DNA of 64,000 bases from contig NZ_CP149817.1 in the NCBI RefSeq assembly GCF_037935975.1, positions 2,046,001 through 2,110,000 of the forward strand, written 5' to 3'. Both the position numbers and the translations under genes were made by a program. This document shows positions 21,004 to 30,796 of this stretch, piece after piece (the first letter of the stretch is position 1; every line of letters begins with the position of its first letter). Source of the DNA: Teredinibacter turnerae (GTDB taxonomy: Bacteria; Pseudomonadota; Gammaproteobacteria; Pseudomonadales; Cellvibrionaceae). The notes beneath the pieces are model-generated. The model saw only the letters and a program-made list of their open reading frames with translations, was not told the DNA's origin and searched no databases.

Positions 21004-21420
21004 ATGAACAACGGCAAACTGATTGTGATAGAAAACCAACATGATGTAGACAACCTCCGTCGATTAAACAAGCGCTTCTCACGCCCCGCAGTGCGACGCC
21101 TGGTAGTAACACCCGAGCGCGACGGTAACCAGCGCGGGCGTCCGCTCTCGGAGAAGGGCGCCAGTCAAAACATTGCCCGGCTGTTTAATGAAGGCGGCAA
21201 TCGGGTGGTACCGCCGGTGTTCTCTCTGGTACTTTTGCTCTTTGTGTTGTTGCAACTTGAAAGTGGGGCGGGTCTTAGTTTTTCGGATACCGTTTTGAGT
21301 ATCGCATTTGCGGTTGTTGCAGCGTTTTTGGCTAAATGCCTATTGTCGCTTGTCAATCACTACCGTTTAGAGCAGGAGCTTAGCGCTCTGGAGACCACGT
21401 TAAGCGGCGCGCACTATTAA
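21004..21420 (+). CDS. Hypothetical membrane protein, two TM segments
   Basis: 138 residues, no family recognised. The N-terminal 70 residues are hydrophilic and basic (RRLNKRFSRPAVRRLVV, then RGRPLSEKG). Two hydrophobic helices follow (about 71-86, VFSLVLLLFVLLQL, and 93-115, VLSIAFAVVAAFLAKCLLSLV). The C-terminal tail is short and charged (HYRLEQELSALE). A GGAG motif nine bases before ATG 21004 supports the start. It stands alone between the eno terminator and the ackA promoter region. Confidence 0.6.
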   Translation: MNNGKLIVIENQHDVDNLRRLNKRFSRPAVRRLVVTPERDGNQRGRPLSEKGASQNIARLFNEGGNRVVPPVFSLVLLLFVLLQLESGAGLSFSDTVLSIAFAVVAAFLAKCLLSLVNHYRLEQELSALETTLSGAHY

Positions 21421-21861
21421 TAACTTGGCAATGAAAATTGCGAAGTTAACAGGCGGGGCAGGGAAGCGCCGCTATTGCCCGATAGGCAATGTAAACCCTT
21501 GAAATCTTAGAGAATTCACACATTTTCGTCAGTATTTAATCGCCAGGTTAATAGCGGCGTACCGCATACGTTGCAGACGACCAGGGCCGGTATACGGCAT
21601 TGGGCACGGGCTCCAACTGTGGGCCTATGGTGCACAATCGATCTTTTAGAGTTGCCCGATGCACCTGAACGCTTGGTTCGCGCGGGTACACTTTTCTATC
21701 TCACGTTCTCCTTCTCAGCTCTTGGGTGACGTTGCTAAAAAATTATTACATTTTTAATCGCGTTCTAGCGGTTTATCCCTCAACAAAAGCACTTCGATCA
21801 AAACACTGAATACTAAAAGCCGTTAGAATATTGGCGAACCGGTTTACAGAGTTTTTATCTT
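21421..21861. other. 441-bp region upstream of ackA
   Basis: No gene seen. The last 150 bases before ackA are AT-rich, with a TAGAAT -10-like element near 21825, but no convincing -35 was found. The leader before ackA is the likely place for acetate or anaerobic regulation; no clear FNR or ArcA site was recognised. Confidence 0.45.
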
Positions 21862-23055
21862 ATGCAGTTTGTGCTTGTTTTTAATAGCGGAAGTTCCTCA
21901 TTTAAATTTTCCCTGTTCCCTACGGATTCCGATGCCCCCCTGTTAAACGGTGTAGCTGAAGCTCTCAGCACGCCTGAAGCCAATATGAAGATAGTTCGTG
22001 CCGATGGTGAGGTAGAGCGATTCCATATCGATGCAGATCATCAAGGTGCTATTGCTATTCTGGTAGAAAAGCTTCCGGAATTTGACATTAACTTTTCCGA
22101 TGTGGTTGTAGTTGGGCACCGTGTGGTGCATGGCGGCGAGGCGTTCTCCGAGTCGGTGGTGGTGGACGAAGATTCACTTAGCAAGATGGAATCCTGTTCC
22201 GATCTCGCGCCGCTTCACAACCCCGCTGCCGTGCTGGGTATTCGGTTAATTGGTGAACTTTATCCGAATCTTCCCCAGGTAGCGGTATTCGATACGGCAT
22301 TCCACCAAACTCTGGAAAAGAAAGCGTATCTCTATGCTGTGCCATACCATCTCTACGAGCAGCAGGGTGTGCGGCGATATGGGTTTCATGGTACCAGCCA
22401 TCGTTACGTTGCCGGAGAGGCGACCCGCCGCCTGGGCTTGGCTGAATCTGATAATCAATTGTTGATTGCGCATTTAGGCAATGGTTGCAGTGCAACTGCG
22501 GTGAGGAATGGCAGAAGTGTCGATACCACCATGGGGCTGACACCGCTGGAGGGCCTCGTCATGGGCACTCGCTCTGGCGATGTTGACCCCAGCCTCCACC
22601 AGTTTCTGCAGGATCGCCTGGGCTGGTCGTTGCAGAAAATTACCGATGTCTTGAATCGGGAATCTGGCTTGCTGGGGATTTCGCAAATCAGCAACGATAT
22701 GCGCACGCTAGTCGAAGCGGCCGACACCGGTAGTGAACCTGCCCAGTTGGCGATTGATGTATTTTGTTTCCGCCTGGCTCGCCAGTTGGCGGGATTGGCA
22801 GCTTCCCTGTCACGCATTGACGCCGTCGTGTTTACGGGAGGGATAGGCGAGAATAATGGTGGCTTGCGTAGAAAAGTGCTCGAATCTCTCGCGATTTTTG
22901 GTTTTACAGTGGACGAGCCGGCGAATGCCATTCACGGCAAGGATACTGCGGGAGTCATTACTACAAACACATCGCCGACTCGCGCCATGGTCATTCAAAC
23001 CAATGAGGAAGCGATGATCGCACGCGATGCGAAAAAGCTGGTGCTGGAGGTGTAA
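21862..23055 (+). CDS. ackA: Acetate kinase AckA
   Basis: Reversible acetyl phosphate + ADP to acetate + ATP in the cytoplasm. ASKHA-fold signatures are present: FVLVFNSGSSSFKFSLF at the N-terminus, VVGHRVVHGG, FDTAFHQT, RRYGFHGTSHRYV, HLGNGCSATAV, TMGLTPLEGLVMGTRSGDVDP and FTGGIGENN. 397 residues, normal length. The gene ends two bases before pta, forming an ackA-pta operon. Confidence 0.97.
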   Translation: MQFVLVFNSGSSSFKFSLFPTDSDAPLLNGVAEALSTPEANMKIVRADGEVERFHIDADHQGAIAILVEKLPEFDINFSDVVVVGHRVVHGGEAFSESVVVDEDSLSKMESCSDLAPLHNPAAVLGIRLIGELYPNLPQVAVFDTAFHQTLEKKAYLYAVPYHLYEQQGVRRYGFHGTSHRYVAGEATRRLGLAESDNQLLIAHLGNGCSATAVRNGRSVDTTMGLTPLEGLVMGTRSGDVDPSLHQFLQDRLGWSLQKITDVLNRESGLLGISQISNDMRTLVEAADTGSEPAQLAIDVFCFRLARQLAGLAASLSRIDAVVFTGGIGENNGGLRRKVLESLAIFGFTVDEPANAIHGKDTAGVITTNTSPTRAMVIQTNEEAMIARDAKKLVLEV

Positions 23056-23057
23056 TC

Positions 23058-25211
23058 ATGCATAGTTTTTATTTGGCTCCAACGTCATCAGGCACCGGCT
23101 TAACATCAGTTTGTTTAGGGTTGGTGCGCGCGCTGGATCAGCTGGGTGTGCGCGTTGCGTTCTTCAAGCCGATTGCCCAGATTTACGGTACCGATACAGG
23201 GCCAGGGCGATCGAATACGTTGATTCAGGAAACCGTGGGCTTGCAGCCAGCCCCCTCCATCAGCCTGTCGTACGCGCAGCACAAAGTCGCCTCCGGCGGG
23301 CTCGATGATTTGATGGAAGAGGTTATCTCGAACTTCCAGGCTTCGGCTGGCGATGCGGATGTCATGGTCGTGGAGGGGTTGGTGCCCCGTCCAAACGAAG
23401 ATTACATTGTACGGTTGAATACTCGAATTGCCGCGACTTTAGGCAGCGATGTCATTCTTGTTGCGGCTAAAAAGCATTATTCCTCTGCACAGCTCAATGA
23501 GCGGATTAATATCACCGCCAGTATTTTTGGTGGACTGAACAACCCACGCTTGCTCGGCTGTATTCTGAACAAGGTGGGAGCGCCGCCAAAAGGCAGCCAA
23601 CGGGTACGCGCAGACGACGCGGCCGACGATTGGGAAGTGGCAGAGCAGAATATTGAATTTGTTAAACGTAAATTGCCAATCTTCAACCATCAGGATTTTC
23701 GCTGCCTGGGTATTGTCCACTGGAATCCCGCATTTATAGCACCGCGAACCCTGGATGTTGCCAAACATCTGAACGCACGGGTACTGCACGCCGGTAATAT
23801 TGTTCAGCGCCGGGTATCTTCTGTTGTGTTGTGCGCGCGCACCGTGGCGAATATTGTGTATGCCCTTAAGCCCGGTACATTGATCGTAACGCCGGGAGAT
23901 CGCGCAGATATTATGCTGGCGGCGAGCCAGGCATCACTCAATGGCGTACCGCTCGCGGGTGTGCTCTTTACCGGTGATATGGTGCCGGACGAAAGGGTGA
24001 TGACGCTGTGTCGCAGCGCAATAAACACCGGTTTACCCATTCTGTCTTCAGAGCTGGATTCGCTGGCGACGGTGCAACTGCTCGATAATATGAGTGAAGA
24101 AGTGCCGGCGGAAGACGTGCAGCGTATGTTAGAAGTTATGGACGAAGTGGCTCACTCGCTCGACACACAATGGCTGGCAGATCGCGCTTCGCTACCCCAG
24201 GATGTGCGTATGTCGCCCCCGGCGTTCCGCCACTACCTGGTACGTCAGGCACAGAGCCTGAGTAAGCGTATTGTGCTGCCAGAAGGCGATGAGCCGCGCA
24301 CGTTGCAGGCGGCGATTATTTGCCACACCCGTGGTATTGCGCGTTGCGTGTTGCTGGGTAAACCGGAAACAATTCATTCGGTTGCCGAAGTGAACGGTTT
24401 GCAAATTCCAGAAGGACTGGAGATCCTCGACCCGGAAAATATCCGTAAAAGTTACGTTCAGCCGATGGTTGCACTGCGCGAGCACAAGGGCTTGAGTCAG
24501 CCACAGGCCGAAGTACAACTGGAAGATTCCGTTGTTCTCGGTACCATGATGCTCGCGGTCGGTGAGGTCGATGGCCTGGTCAGTGGCGCTATGCACACTA
24601 CGGGAAATACCATTCGCCCGGCGTTGCAGTTAATTAAAGCGCGTACCGAATCCAGCATTGTCTCGTCGATTTTCTTTATGCTGATGCCGGACCAAGTGCT
24701 GGTATACGGCGATTGTGCTGTGAATCCTAATCCGACTGCGGAGCAGCTGGCAGAAATCGCGATTCAGTCTGCGGAGTCGGCCAAGGCGTTTGGAATCGAC
24801 CCCAAGGTCGCGATGATCAGCTATTCGACGGGGTCATCCGGTAAAGGCTCCGATGTTGACAAGGTACGCCAGGCCACTGAAATTGCCCAGGCCAAGCGCC
24901 CCGATATGATTATCGATGGCCCGTTACAGTACGACGCGGCCGCAATCGCCAGTGTTGCCGCCAGCAAAGCGCCAGGTAGCCCTGTCGCGGGTAAGGCTAC
25001 GGTGTTTGTGTTCCCCGATTTGAATACCGGAAATACCACCTACAAAGCCGTTCAGCGCAGTGCAAACGTGTTAAGTATTGGCCCGGTATTGCAGGGGCTT
25101 AAAAAACCGGTGAATGATTTGAGCCGCGGTGCGTTGGTCGATGATATTGTTTACACCATCGCGCTTACTGCGATTCAGGCTGAGCAGGCGGCGAAACTGA
25201 ATTATTACTAA
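23058..25211 (+). CDS. pta: Phosphate acetyltransferase Pta (long form)
   Basis: Interconverts acetyl-CoA and acetyl phosphate. This is the long proteobacterial type (717 residues). The N-terminal P-loop/BioD-like domain (SSGTGLTSVCLGLVRALDQLGV, residues 9-30) is followed by a DRTGG-like regulatory domain at about 215-330 (TPGDRADIMLAAS). The C-terminal PTA catalytic domain starts at about 390 (KRIVLPEGDEPRTLQAA, SGAMHTTGNTIRPALQ, SYSTGSSGKGSD, GPLQYDAA, FVFPDLNTGN). Co-transcribed with ackA; a terminator follows directly. Confidence 0.97.
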   Translation: MHSFYLAPTSSGTGLTSVCLGLVRALDQLGVRVAFFKPIAQIYGTDTGPGRSNTLIQETVGLQPAPSISLSYAQHKVASGGLDDLMEEVISNFQASAGDADVMVVEGLVPRPNEDYIVRLNTRIAATLGSDVILVAAKKHYSSAQLNERINITASIFGGLNNPRLLGCILNKVGAPPKGSQRVRADDAADDWEVAEQNIEFVKRKLPIFNHQDFRCLGIVHWNPAFIAPRTLDVAKHLNARVLHAGNIVQRRVSSVVLCARTVANIVYALKPGTLIVTPGDRADIMLAASQASLNGVPLAGVLFTGDMVPDERVMTLCRSAINTGLPILSSELDSLATVQLLDNMSEEVPAEDVQRMLEVMDEVAHSLDTQWLADRASLPQDVRMSPPAFRHYLVRQAQSLSKRIVLPEGDEPRTLQAAIICHTRGIARCVLLGKPETIHSVAEVNGLQIPEGLEILDPENIRKSYVQPMVALREHKGLSQPQAEVQLEDSVVLGTMMLAVGEVDGLVSGAMHTTGNTIRPALQLIKARTESSIVSSIFFMLMPDQVLVYGDCAVNPNPTAEQLAEIAIQSAESAKAFGIDPKVAMISYSTGSSGKGSDVDKVRQATEIAQAKRPDMIIDGPLQYDAAAIASVAASKAPGSPVAGKATVFVFPDLNTGNTTYKAVQRSANVLSIGPVLQGLKKPVNDLSRGALVDDIVYTIALTAIQAEQAAKLNYY

Positions 25212-25230
25212 CGAGTTTTCATTATCACGT

Positions 25231-25272
25231 TACGGCAGTGCGCGAGTCGTGTGAAAGCGCACTGCCGTATTT
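25231..25272 (+). terminator. Rho-independent terminator after pta
   Basis: A perfect 13-bp stem (25231-25243 with 25257-25269) encloses a 13-base loop and runs into tttctt. Twenty bases after the pta stop. Confidence 0.8.
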
Positions 25273-25350
25273 CTTCCTTCTGTAATATATTCCTTTCAAT
25301 AATGCCCTGCTGTCAGGCAGACATCCGCGCGGCTTCCAGCGCTTTCTGCT

Positions 25351-26079
25351 TTACAGATCATTCAGGTAGGCGTTTGCAAAAGGCTGAAACGCATCGCCAA
25401 ATTCTTTTGCCATTTTGTCTGGAAATACGAGAAAGTCGTTTGTAGTCAACGCTTTTAATATGGCATCTGCGACGATTATTGGTGGCTCTGCAATATCACT
25501 AAAACCCGCACTCGCAGCCATTGGTGTGTCTATGGGCCCTGGGTGGACGCTGATTACGCGTATGTTGTGGGCTTTTAACGTCGCTTTTAAAGCCATGGTA
25601 AACGAAAAGCTTGCGGCTTTAGATGCAGAGTAGGTACTCAGGCTACCATCGCTAATGAGTGATGCAATGGAATTAATCTGAATAAAAACCCCAGCGGATT
25701 TTTCCAGTGCAGGGGTAAACGCTTTTGCCATGCGGAGCAGGCCGAATGTATTCACTTCCAGTTCCTGTTGGAACTGTGCTTCTACATCCTGTGCAAGTGG
25801 TGTTGTAAGGGTCATCGCGCCTGCATTGTTTACGACGATATCCAAGGGACCTGTGTGCAATGCTAAATCCGTTACGCTTGCCACGGAGGTTAAATCCAGC
25901 GGTAAAACCAGGATACGCGATCCAAATTCACGCGCGAAACCCGCGGCGGTTTCGGTATTTCTAACGGCCATAACAACCTGTTCTGCCCCGGCGGCGAGAA
26001 ACGCCGATACCAACGCTTTACCAATTCCGCCATTAGCGCCGGTAATTAAAACGCGTTTGTTGTGTATTCCGTGGTTCAT
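25351..26079 (-). CDS. Short-chain dehydrogenase/reductase
   Basis: Classical SDR of 242 residues. The nucleotide-binding TGANGGIG is at 13-20, NNAG follows, and the active site has a serine in INSIAS and YSASK. The VHPGPIDT segment after the active site is also standard. The arginine in AVRN after beta-strand 2 hints at NADP(H). The substrate is unknown and no pathway partner is adjacent. Confidence 0.88.
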   Translation of the reverse strand: MNHGIHNKRVLITGANGGIGKALVSAFLAAGAEQVVMAVRNTETAAGFAREFGSRILVLPLDLTSVASVTDLALHTGPLDIVVNNAGAMTLTTPLAQDVEAQFQQELEVNTFGLLRMAKAFTPALEKSAGVFIQINSIASLISDGSLSTYSASKAASFSFTMALKATLKAHNIRVISVHPGPIDTPMAASAGFSDIAEPPIIVADAILKALTTNDFLVFPDKMAKEFGDAFQPFANAYLNDL

Positions 26080-26220
26080 CTGTGTCTCCGCTTGCTGTTG
26101 CCTTTCTTCAACGCGTATTCTTACACAATTATTAGCGTTAATTCTTGCTAAAAGTTGAGGCGTGTAACCGGTGTTGTCAGGCTCAAATAAATTGAGCGTT
26201 TGCGTTTTCTACAGATACAA

Positions 26221-26246
26221 AAAAGCCCGCAGTTGTGCGGGCTTTT
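26221..26246 (-). terminator. Rho-independent terminator for hppA
   Basis: Ten-base-pair stem aaaagcccgc / gcgggctttt with a six-base loop, and a T run on the minus strand. Twenty bases downstream of the hppA stop. Confidence 0.88.
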
Positions 26247-26265
26247 GTATTGTTAGCGATTTACG

Positions 26266-28353
26266 TTAGGCAAGCACCGCCAGCAACAGAATCGCGACAA
26301 TGTTAGTAATTTTAATCATCGGATTAACTGCTGGGCCTGCGGTATCTTTGTATGGGTCGCCGACGGTGTCGCCGGTGACAGACGCCTGGTGCGCTTCTGA
26401 ACCCTTGCCGCCGTGGGCGCCATCTTCAATTGCTTTTTTGGTGTTATCCCAGGCTCCGCCGCCAGAGGTCATGGAGATTGCGACAAACAAACCGGTCACA
26501 ATTGTTCCCAGCAACATCGCACCCAGAGAGGCAAACGCCGCTGCCTGGCCTGCAACTATGTTAATCACAAAATAGATGACGACAGGTGCGAGTACCGGTA
26601 GTAAAGAGGGCATCAACATTTCGCGAATGGCGCTTTTGGTGAGCATATCGACACAGGTGCCGTATTCAGGTTTGGTGGTGCCTTCCAGCACACCAGGAAT
26701 TTCCTGAAACTGACGGCGCACTTCATTTACCACCTTACCGCCAGCGCGACCTACCGCTTGCATCGCCACGCTGCCAAACAGGTAAGGCAGCAGCCCGCCA
26801 ATAAATAGACCGATAACCACGTAAGGGTCGGACAAGTTGAAGTTCACATCCAAACCGGGGAAGTAGTGCTCGAGGTCGGTGGTATAGGCTGTAAACAGTA
26901 CCAGCGCTGCCAGGCCAGCAGAACCAATCGCGTAGCCTTTGGTAATCGCTTTGGTGGTGTTGCCCACTGCGTCGAGGGCATCTGTGGTGTTGCGCACTTC
27001 CTCCGGCAGTTCTGCCATTTCGGCGATACCGCCAGCGTTATCAGTTACCGGGCCAAACGCATCCAGAGCGACAACGATGCCCGCGAGCGCCAACATTGTG
27101 GTGGCAGCAACGGAAATGCCGTAGAGACCGCCGCAAATGTAGGACACTACAATGCCTGCGCAGATGACAAGAACGGGGAGCGCGGTGGACTCCATAGATA
27201 TCGCCAGGCCCTGGATAATATTGGTTGCATGGCCTGTGGTGGAAGCATCGGCGATCATTTTAACCGGGCGATATTCCGTGCTGGTGTAGTACTCGGTAAT
27301 CCACACAATGAGCGCAGTAACCACCAGGCCGGTCATTGCGCAAAGTACCAGCGACCAACCGGTTAAATCGGTGCCCGCTAACTGGGTGCTCAAGCCAATT
27401 TGAACGTGGGTTGTGCCCACCACCAAAATGGCAGATAACACGGCGCTGGCAATAAACCCTTTGTAGAGTGCAGCCATGATGTTTTGGCTTTTTCCTAACC
27501 GCACAAACAAAGTAGCAACTACCGAGGCGAAGATACACACAGCACCAATCAACAGCGGATAAAACATCAGTGTTTCTCGGGTTTCGCCGGTGAAATACAG
27601 GGCGCCCAGCAGCATCGAAGCGACAATCGTTACTACATAGGTTTCGAATAGGTCTGCCGCCATGCCGGCACAATCGCCTACGTTATCGCCCACGTTGTCG
27701 GCGATCACGGCGGGGTTGCGGGGATCATCTTCAGGAATGCCGGCTTCAATTTTACCGGAGAGGTCTGCACCTACGTCAGCGCCTTTGGTGAAAATGCCGC
27801 CGCCAAGACGCGCAAAAATAGAAATAAGTGAAGCGCCGAAGCCCAAGCCAACCAGGGCTTCCAGTACACTGCGGGCGCCTTCGTCGGTGGCGAGGTCGAA
27901 TTGCAGTTGCAGCAGTGTGTAGTAGCCTGCAATACCTAAAAGTGCCAGACCCACAACGAGCATGCCGGTGATGGAACCCGAGCGGAAGGCGATATCTAAT
28001 GCGGTTTTCAAGCCTTTCGAGCGCGCGGCTTCTGCAGTGCGGACGTTTGCTCTCACGGAAATATTCATTCCAATATAACCGGCAGCGCCCGAAAGAACTG
28101 CGCCAATGACATAGCCAAGCGCAACCCAGATATTTAAAAGAAGCGCGAGAATTATTCCAACGACCACGCCCACAATGGCAATCGTCCCATACTGTCGGTT
28201 CAGGTAAGCACGTGCGCCTTCCTGCACGGCACTGGCAATTTCGACCATTTTCTCGTTACCCGTGGGCGAAGCTAAAATCCACCGGGTTGCGAAGATGCCG
28301 TAGGCCAGAGCGACGATCGCGGCTATAAACACCACGTAGTAAGCAACAGGCAT
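26266..28353 (-). CDS. hppA: Membrane-bound proton-translocating pyrophosphatase
   Basis: A 695-residue integral membrane pump with about 15-16 hydrophobic helices that couples PPi hydrolysis to H+ export. Substrate motifs are present: [38 protein letters not shown] in part ([23 protein letters not shown]), [12 protein letters not shown], and the C-terminal GGAWDNTKK and [15 protein letters not shown]. The position that separates K+-dependent from K+-independent pumps reads GNTTKA, with lysine, so a K+-independent H+ pump is predicted. It is a monocistronic unit with its own terminator. PPi from biosynthesis would help charge the membrane. Confidence 0.95.
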   Translation of the reverse strand: MPVAYYVVFIAAIVALAYGIFATRWILASPTGNEKMVEIASAVQEGARAYLNRQYGTIAIVGVVVGIILALLLNIWVALGYVIGAVLSGAAGYIGMNISVRANVRTAEAARSKGLKTALDIAFRSGSITGMLVVGLALLGIAGYYTLLQLQFDLATDEGARSVLEALVGLGFGASLISIFARLGGGIFTKGADVGADLSGKIEAGIPEDDPRNPAVIADNVGDNVGDCAGMAADLFETYVVTIVASMLLGALYFTGETRETLMFYPLLIGAVCIFASVVATLFVRLGKSQNIMAALYKGFIASAVLSAILVVGTTHVQIGLSTQLAGTDLTGWSLVLCAMTGLVVTALIVWITEYYTSTEYRPVKMIADASTTGHATNIIQGLAISMESTALPVLVICAGIVVSYICGGLYGISVAATTMLALAGIVVALDAFGPVTDNAGGIAEMAELPEEVRNTTDALDAVGNTTKAITKGYAIGSAGLAALVLFTAYTTDLEHYFPGLDVNFNLSDPYVVIGLFIGGLLPYLFGSVAMQAVGRAGGKVVNEVRRQFQEIPGVLEGTTKPEYGTCVDMLTKSAIREMLMPSLLPVLAPVVIYFVINIVAGQAAAFASLGAMLLGTIVTGLFVAISMTSGGGAWDNTKKAIEDGAHGGKGSEAHQASVTGDTVGDPYKDTAGPAVNPMIKITNIVAILLLAVLA

Positions 28354-28507
28354 AACTAATGTCCTCTTAAGTTGTTATTTTTTGTCGTAATGCTGGATGC
28401 AAATCATCTTATCACCGCGTTTTCTCTAAAGGTTTGCGGTGGGCTAAGCGGGGAAGACTATTCGGGACCTGTTTGTTTTTAATCAAGTATAGAAACGGAT
28501 ATAAAAA

Positions 28508-28538
28508 AGGCACCGCAGTTTTCACTGTGGTGCCTCTG
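28508..28538 (-). terminator. Rho-independent terminator for the GH3-GH67 operon
   Basis: Twelve-base-pair stem aggcaccgcagt / actgtggtgcct around tttc, with a T run on the minus strand (A run 28503-28508 on plus). About 70 bases after the GH67 stop. Confidence 0.85.
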
Positions 28539-28603
28539 GTTAGTCAACTGGTCGTTGGCTAATTGGTTCTGCAGCTTGGCTGCTGGGGTTGATTGCCCGC
28601 GGC

Positions 28604-30784
28604 TCAGCCCTGACCTGGAGCGTAAGGGAAGCGCATGTCCATATATTCTTTAAGCGTTTTTTCGGGCTTTTCAAACCCTTTTGGCAGCGGCCGTTGAGAA
28701 AATGTTTGAAAGTAGGTCACACAAGCATCTCGCCACCAGCGAGCTTCTTTTTCCTGAATAGTTAACGCCATATCTACTTGGTGATATTGCAGAGGATCGA
28801 GTTCGTCCTTCAGCGATCGCCATTGCGTGTGCATCTGTGTTACATCGGCCGCGCCCTGGTAATAACGCTGAACAAGTTCATCCCAGAGGTCACGCCCAGT
28901 GGACTTAACGGTGTAATCCCACGGCAAATGGTGGAACCAAAGGAGTAACTCTTCAGGTGTTGTTTCTGGTTTTGCGTACTCTTCTTTTAACGGAGAAAAA
29001 TATTGCTCGACAGAATTAACACCTGTAGGCGAGCGATCAAACCCAATGCCGTCTTTGTCTGCCTTGTGGTAATAGACAGATGTCCAGTCTTCGCGACCCA
29101 GGTCTTTCACCCAGGGGCCGGGCCCGTAGTGATGGCCAACGCCCATAATATGGTGTAAACCGAGTGGGGTCATATAATTCACGGTTATTTCGCGCGAGCG
29201 CATCATCATATCTTTAACGGTTGATACGACTTTTTCGTCGTTGCTTAAGGTCATCCGAACCCATTCATCTGCAATATTGGCTGCGGTCAGTTCGTGGTCC
29301 CAGGCGAGGCGGCCGAACACATACCAGTTGGACTGGAGAATAATGTGACCTGTCCAGTTGCGATCGGTGCCGATATTAGACACCCCAGCGATGCCAGAAA
29401 TGTGATTGTTAAACAGTGAACCATCGACAACCTTGGCTACTGTAGACCCCTTGCCTTTGGCATAGGTGTCCGATTGCAATGCCTCTTCGTACATCGTTCC
29501 CAGATACACGAGATGGGTGCTGAAGCCCAGGTATTCCATGGTGATTTGAAATTCCATCATCATGGGGGTTTTGGGCGTTGCACCAAAAAGCGGGCTGAAG
29601 GGTTCGCGTGGCTGAAAATCGATAGGGCCGTTTTTAACCTGAATTAATACGTTATCGTGAAATTTGCCATCGAGCGGCTTGAATTCGGAATAGGCCTGCT
29701 TCGAACGCTCCTCGTTCTTTTCATTGGCATATACAAACGCCCGCCACATGACCACACCGCCGTGAGGGGCCAATGCATCAGCAAGCAAATTTGCGCCTTC
29801 GGCGTGAGTGCGGCCGAAATCACCAGGGCCGGGTTGACCTTCAGAATTGGCTTTTACCAAAAAGCCGCCAAAGTCGGGGATGCGCGTATAGATTTCCTCG
29901 ACTTTGTCCTTCCACCACTGTTGTACCGTGGGGTCCAGCGGGTCGGACGTTTTCAGTCCACCGATTAATTGGGGTGAGCTGAATTTTATCGATAGGTACA
30001 CCTTGATCCCGTACGGGCGGAACAGGTCTGCCAATGCTTCAACTTTATCCAGGTAGTGTGGTGTCAGCGTAATTGCGTTGGCGTTGACATTATTCAGCAC
30101 CGTGCCGTTGATACCGATACTCGCATTAGCGCGCGCGTAGTCGTAGTAGCGCTGGTAGGTATAGTCAGGCAGTTTGTGCCAGTCCCAAATTGACTCCCCG
30201 GCGAAGCCGCGTTCCACATGGCGATCCATATCGTCCCAGTGGTTGAGCACCCGAACATCGATTTTTGGCTTCTCGGTAACTGCGAGTTCGCTTAGTGGTT
30301 GCTCGGTTTGTATCAAGCGCAATAAGTGAAAGGTACCGTAGAGCGCCCCAACATCCGTATTGGCTGCAATAAGCGTTACCGGCTTACCGCTCAACTTGAG
30401 CGATTTAATTACAAAGCCTTCTTTGCCCAGACCCTTCAGCTCCGGCAGGTCCGCGTCGCGGATGTCTGCAGAGGATGTCGGGGTGCCGACCACTAAAGCG
30501 TGTTTGCCGATAGTATCGACAAATTTAGGTTGCTTGCCCAAAAGGCCTGATAGCGCGTGTGAGAGCTCATCGCGGATCACAGTTGTCGTCGCTGAATCTC
30601 CAGCAACGTATATTGAGCGGAGTTGTTTACGGTATGTTTTGAGACTCTGTCGATCGGACAACACATCGTATTTTAACCAGAGTCGATAACCGTCCTCGCC
30701 ATCAAATATTTTTTGGCCAAACGCCGGGCTGCATGCCAATATCGACAGCAGCAAAAAAGCAAAGGTACGTAATATTTTTTGCAT
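28604..30784 (-). CDS. GH67 xylan alpha-1,2-glucuronidase
   Basis: Removes 4-O-methyl-glucuronic acid from the non-reducing end of glucuronoxylo-oligosaccharides. A signal peptide (about 1-23, LLLSILACSPAFG) is followed by the GH67 N-terminal domain and a TIM barrel. Catalytic regions known from Cellvibrio japonicus GlcA67A are recognisable: the acid glutamate in VKANSEGQPGPGDFG, and the carboxylates around KFHDNVLIQVKNGPIDFQPREP. The C-terminal helical domain has WFHHLPWDY. 726 residues is normal. The gene starts 12 bases after the GH3 gene, so the two are an operon and act on the same substrate. Export or the periplasm is the likely location. Confidence 0.95.
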   Translation of the reverse strand: MQKILRTFAFLLLSILACSPAFGQKIFDGEDGYRLWLKYDVLSDRQSLKTYRKQLRSIYVAGDSATTTVIRDELSHALSGLLGKQPKFVDTIGKHALVVGTPTSSADIRDADLPELKGLGKEGFVIKSLKLSGKPVTLIAANTDVGALYGTFHLLRLIQTEQPLSELAVTEKPKIDVRVLNHWDDMDRHVERGFAGESIWDWHKLPDYTYQRYYDYARANASIGINGTVLNNVNANAITLTPHYLDKVEALADLFRPYGIKVYLSIKFSSPQLIGGLKTSDPLDPTVQQWWKDKVEEIYTRIPDFGGFLVKANSEGQPGPGDFGRTHAEGANLLADALAPHGGVVMWRAFVYANEKNEERSKQAYSEFKPLDGKFHDNVLIQVKNGPIDFQPREPFSPLFGATPKTPMMMEFQITMEYLGFSTHLVYLGTMYEEALQSDTYAKGKGSTVAKVVDGSLFNNHISGIAGVSNIGTDRNWTGHIILQSNWYVFGRLAWDHELTAANIADEWVRMTLSNDEKVVSTVKDMMMRSREITVNYMTPLGLHHIMGVGHHYGPGPWVKDLGREDWTSVYYHKADKDGIGFDRSPTGVNSVEQYFSPLKEEYAKPETTPEELLLWFHHLPWDYTVKSTGRDLWDELVQRYYQGAADVTQMHTQWRSLKDELDPLQYHQVDMALTIQEKEARWWRDACVTYFQTFSQRPLPKGFEKPEKTLKEYMDMRFPYAPGQG

Positions 30785-30796
30785 TGTGTTTCCTGT

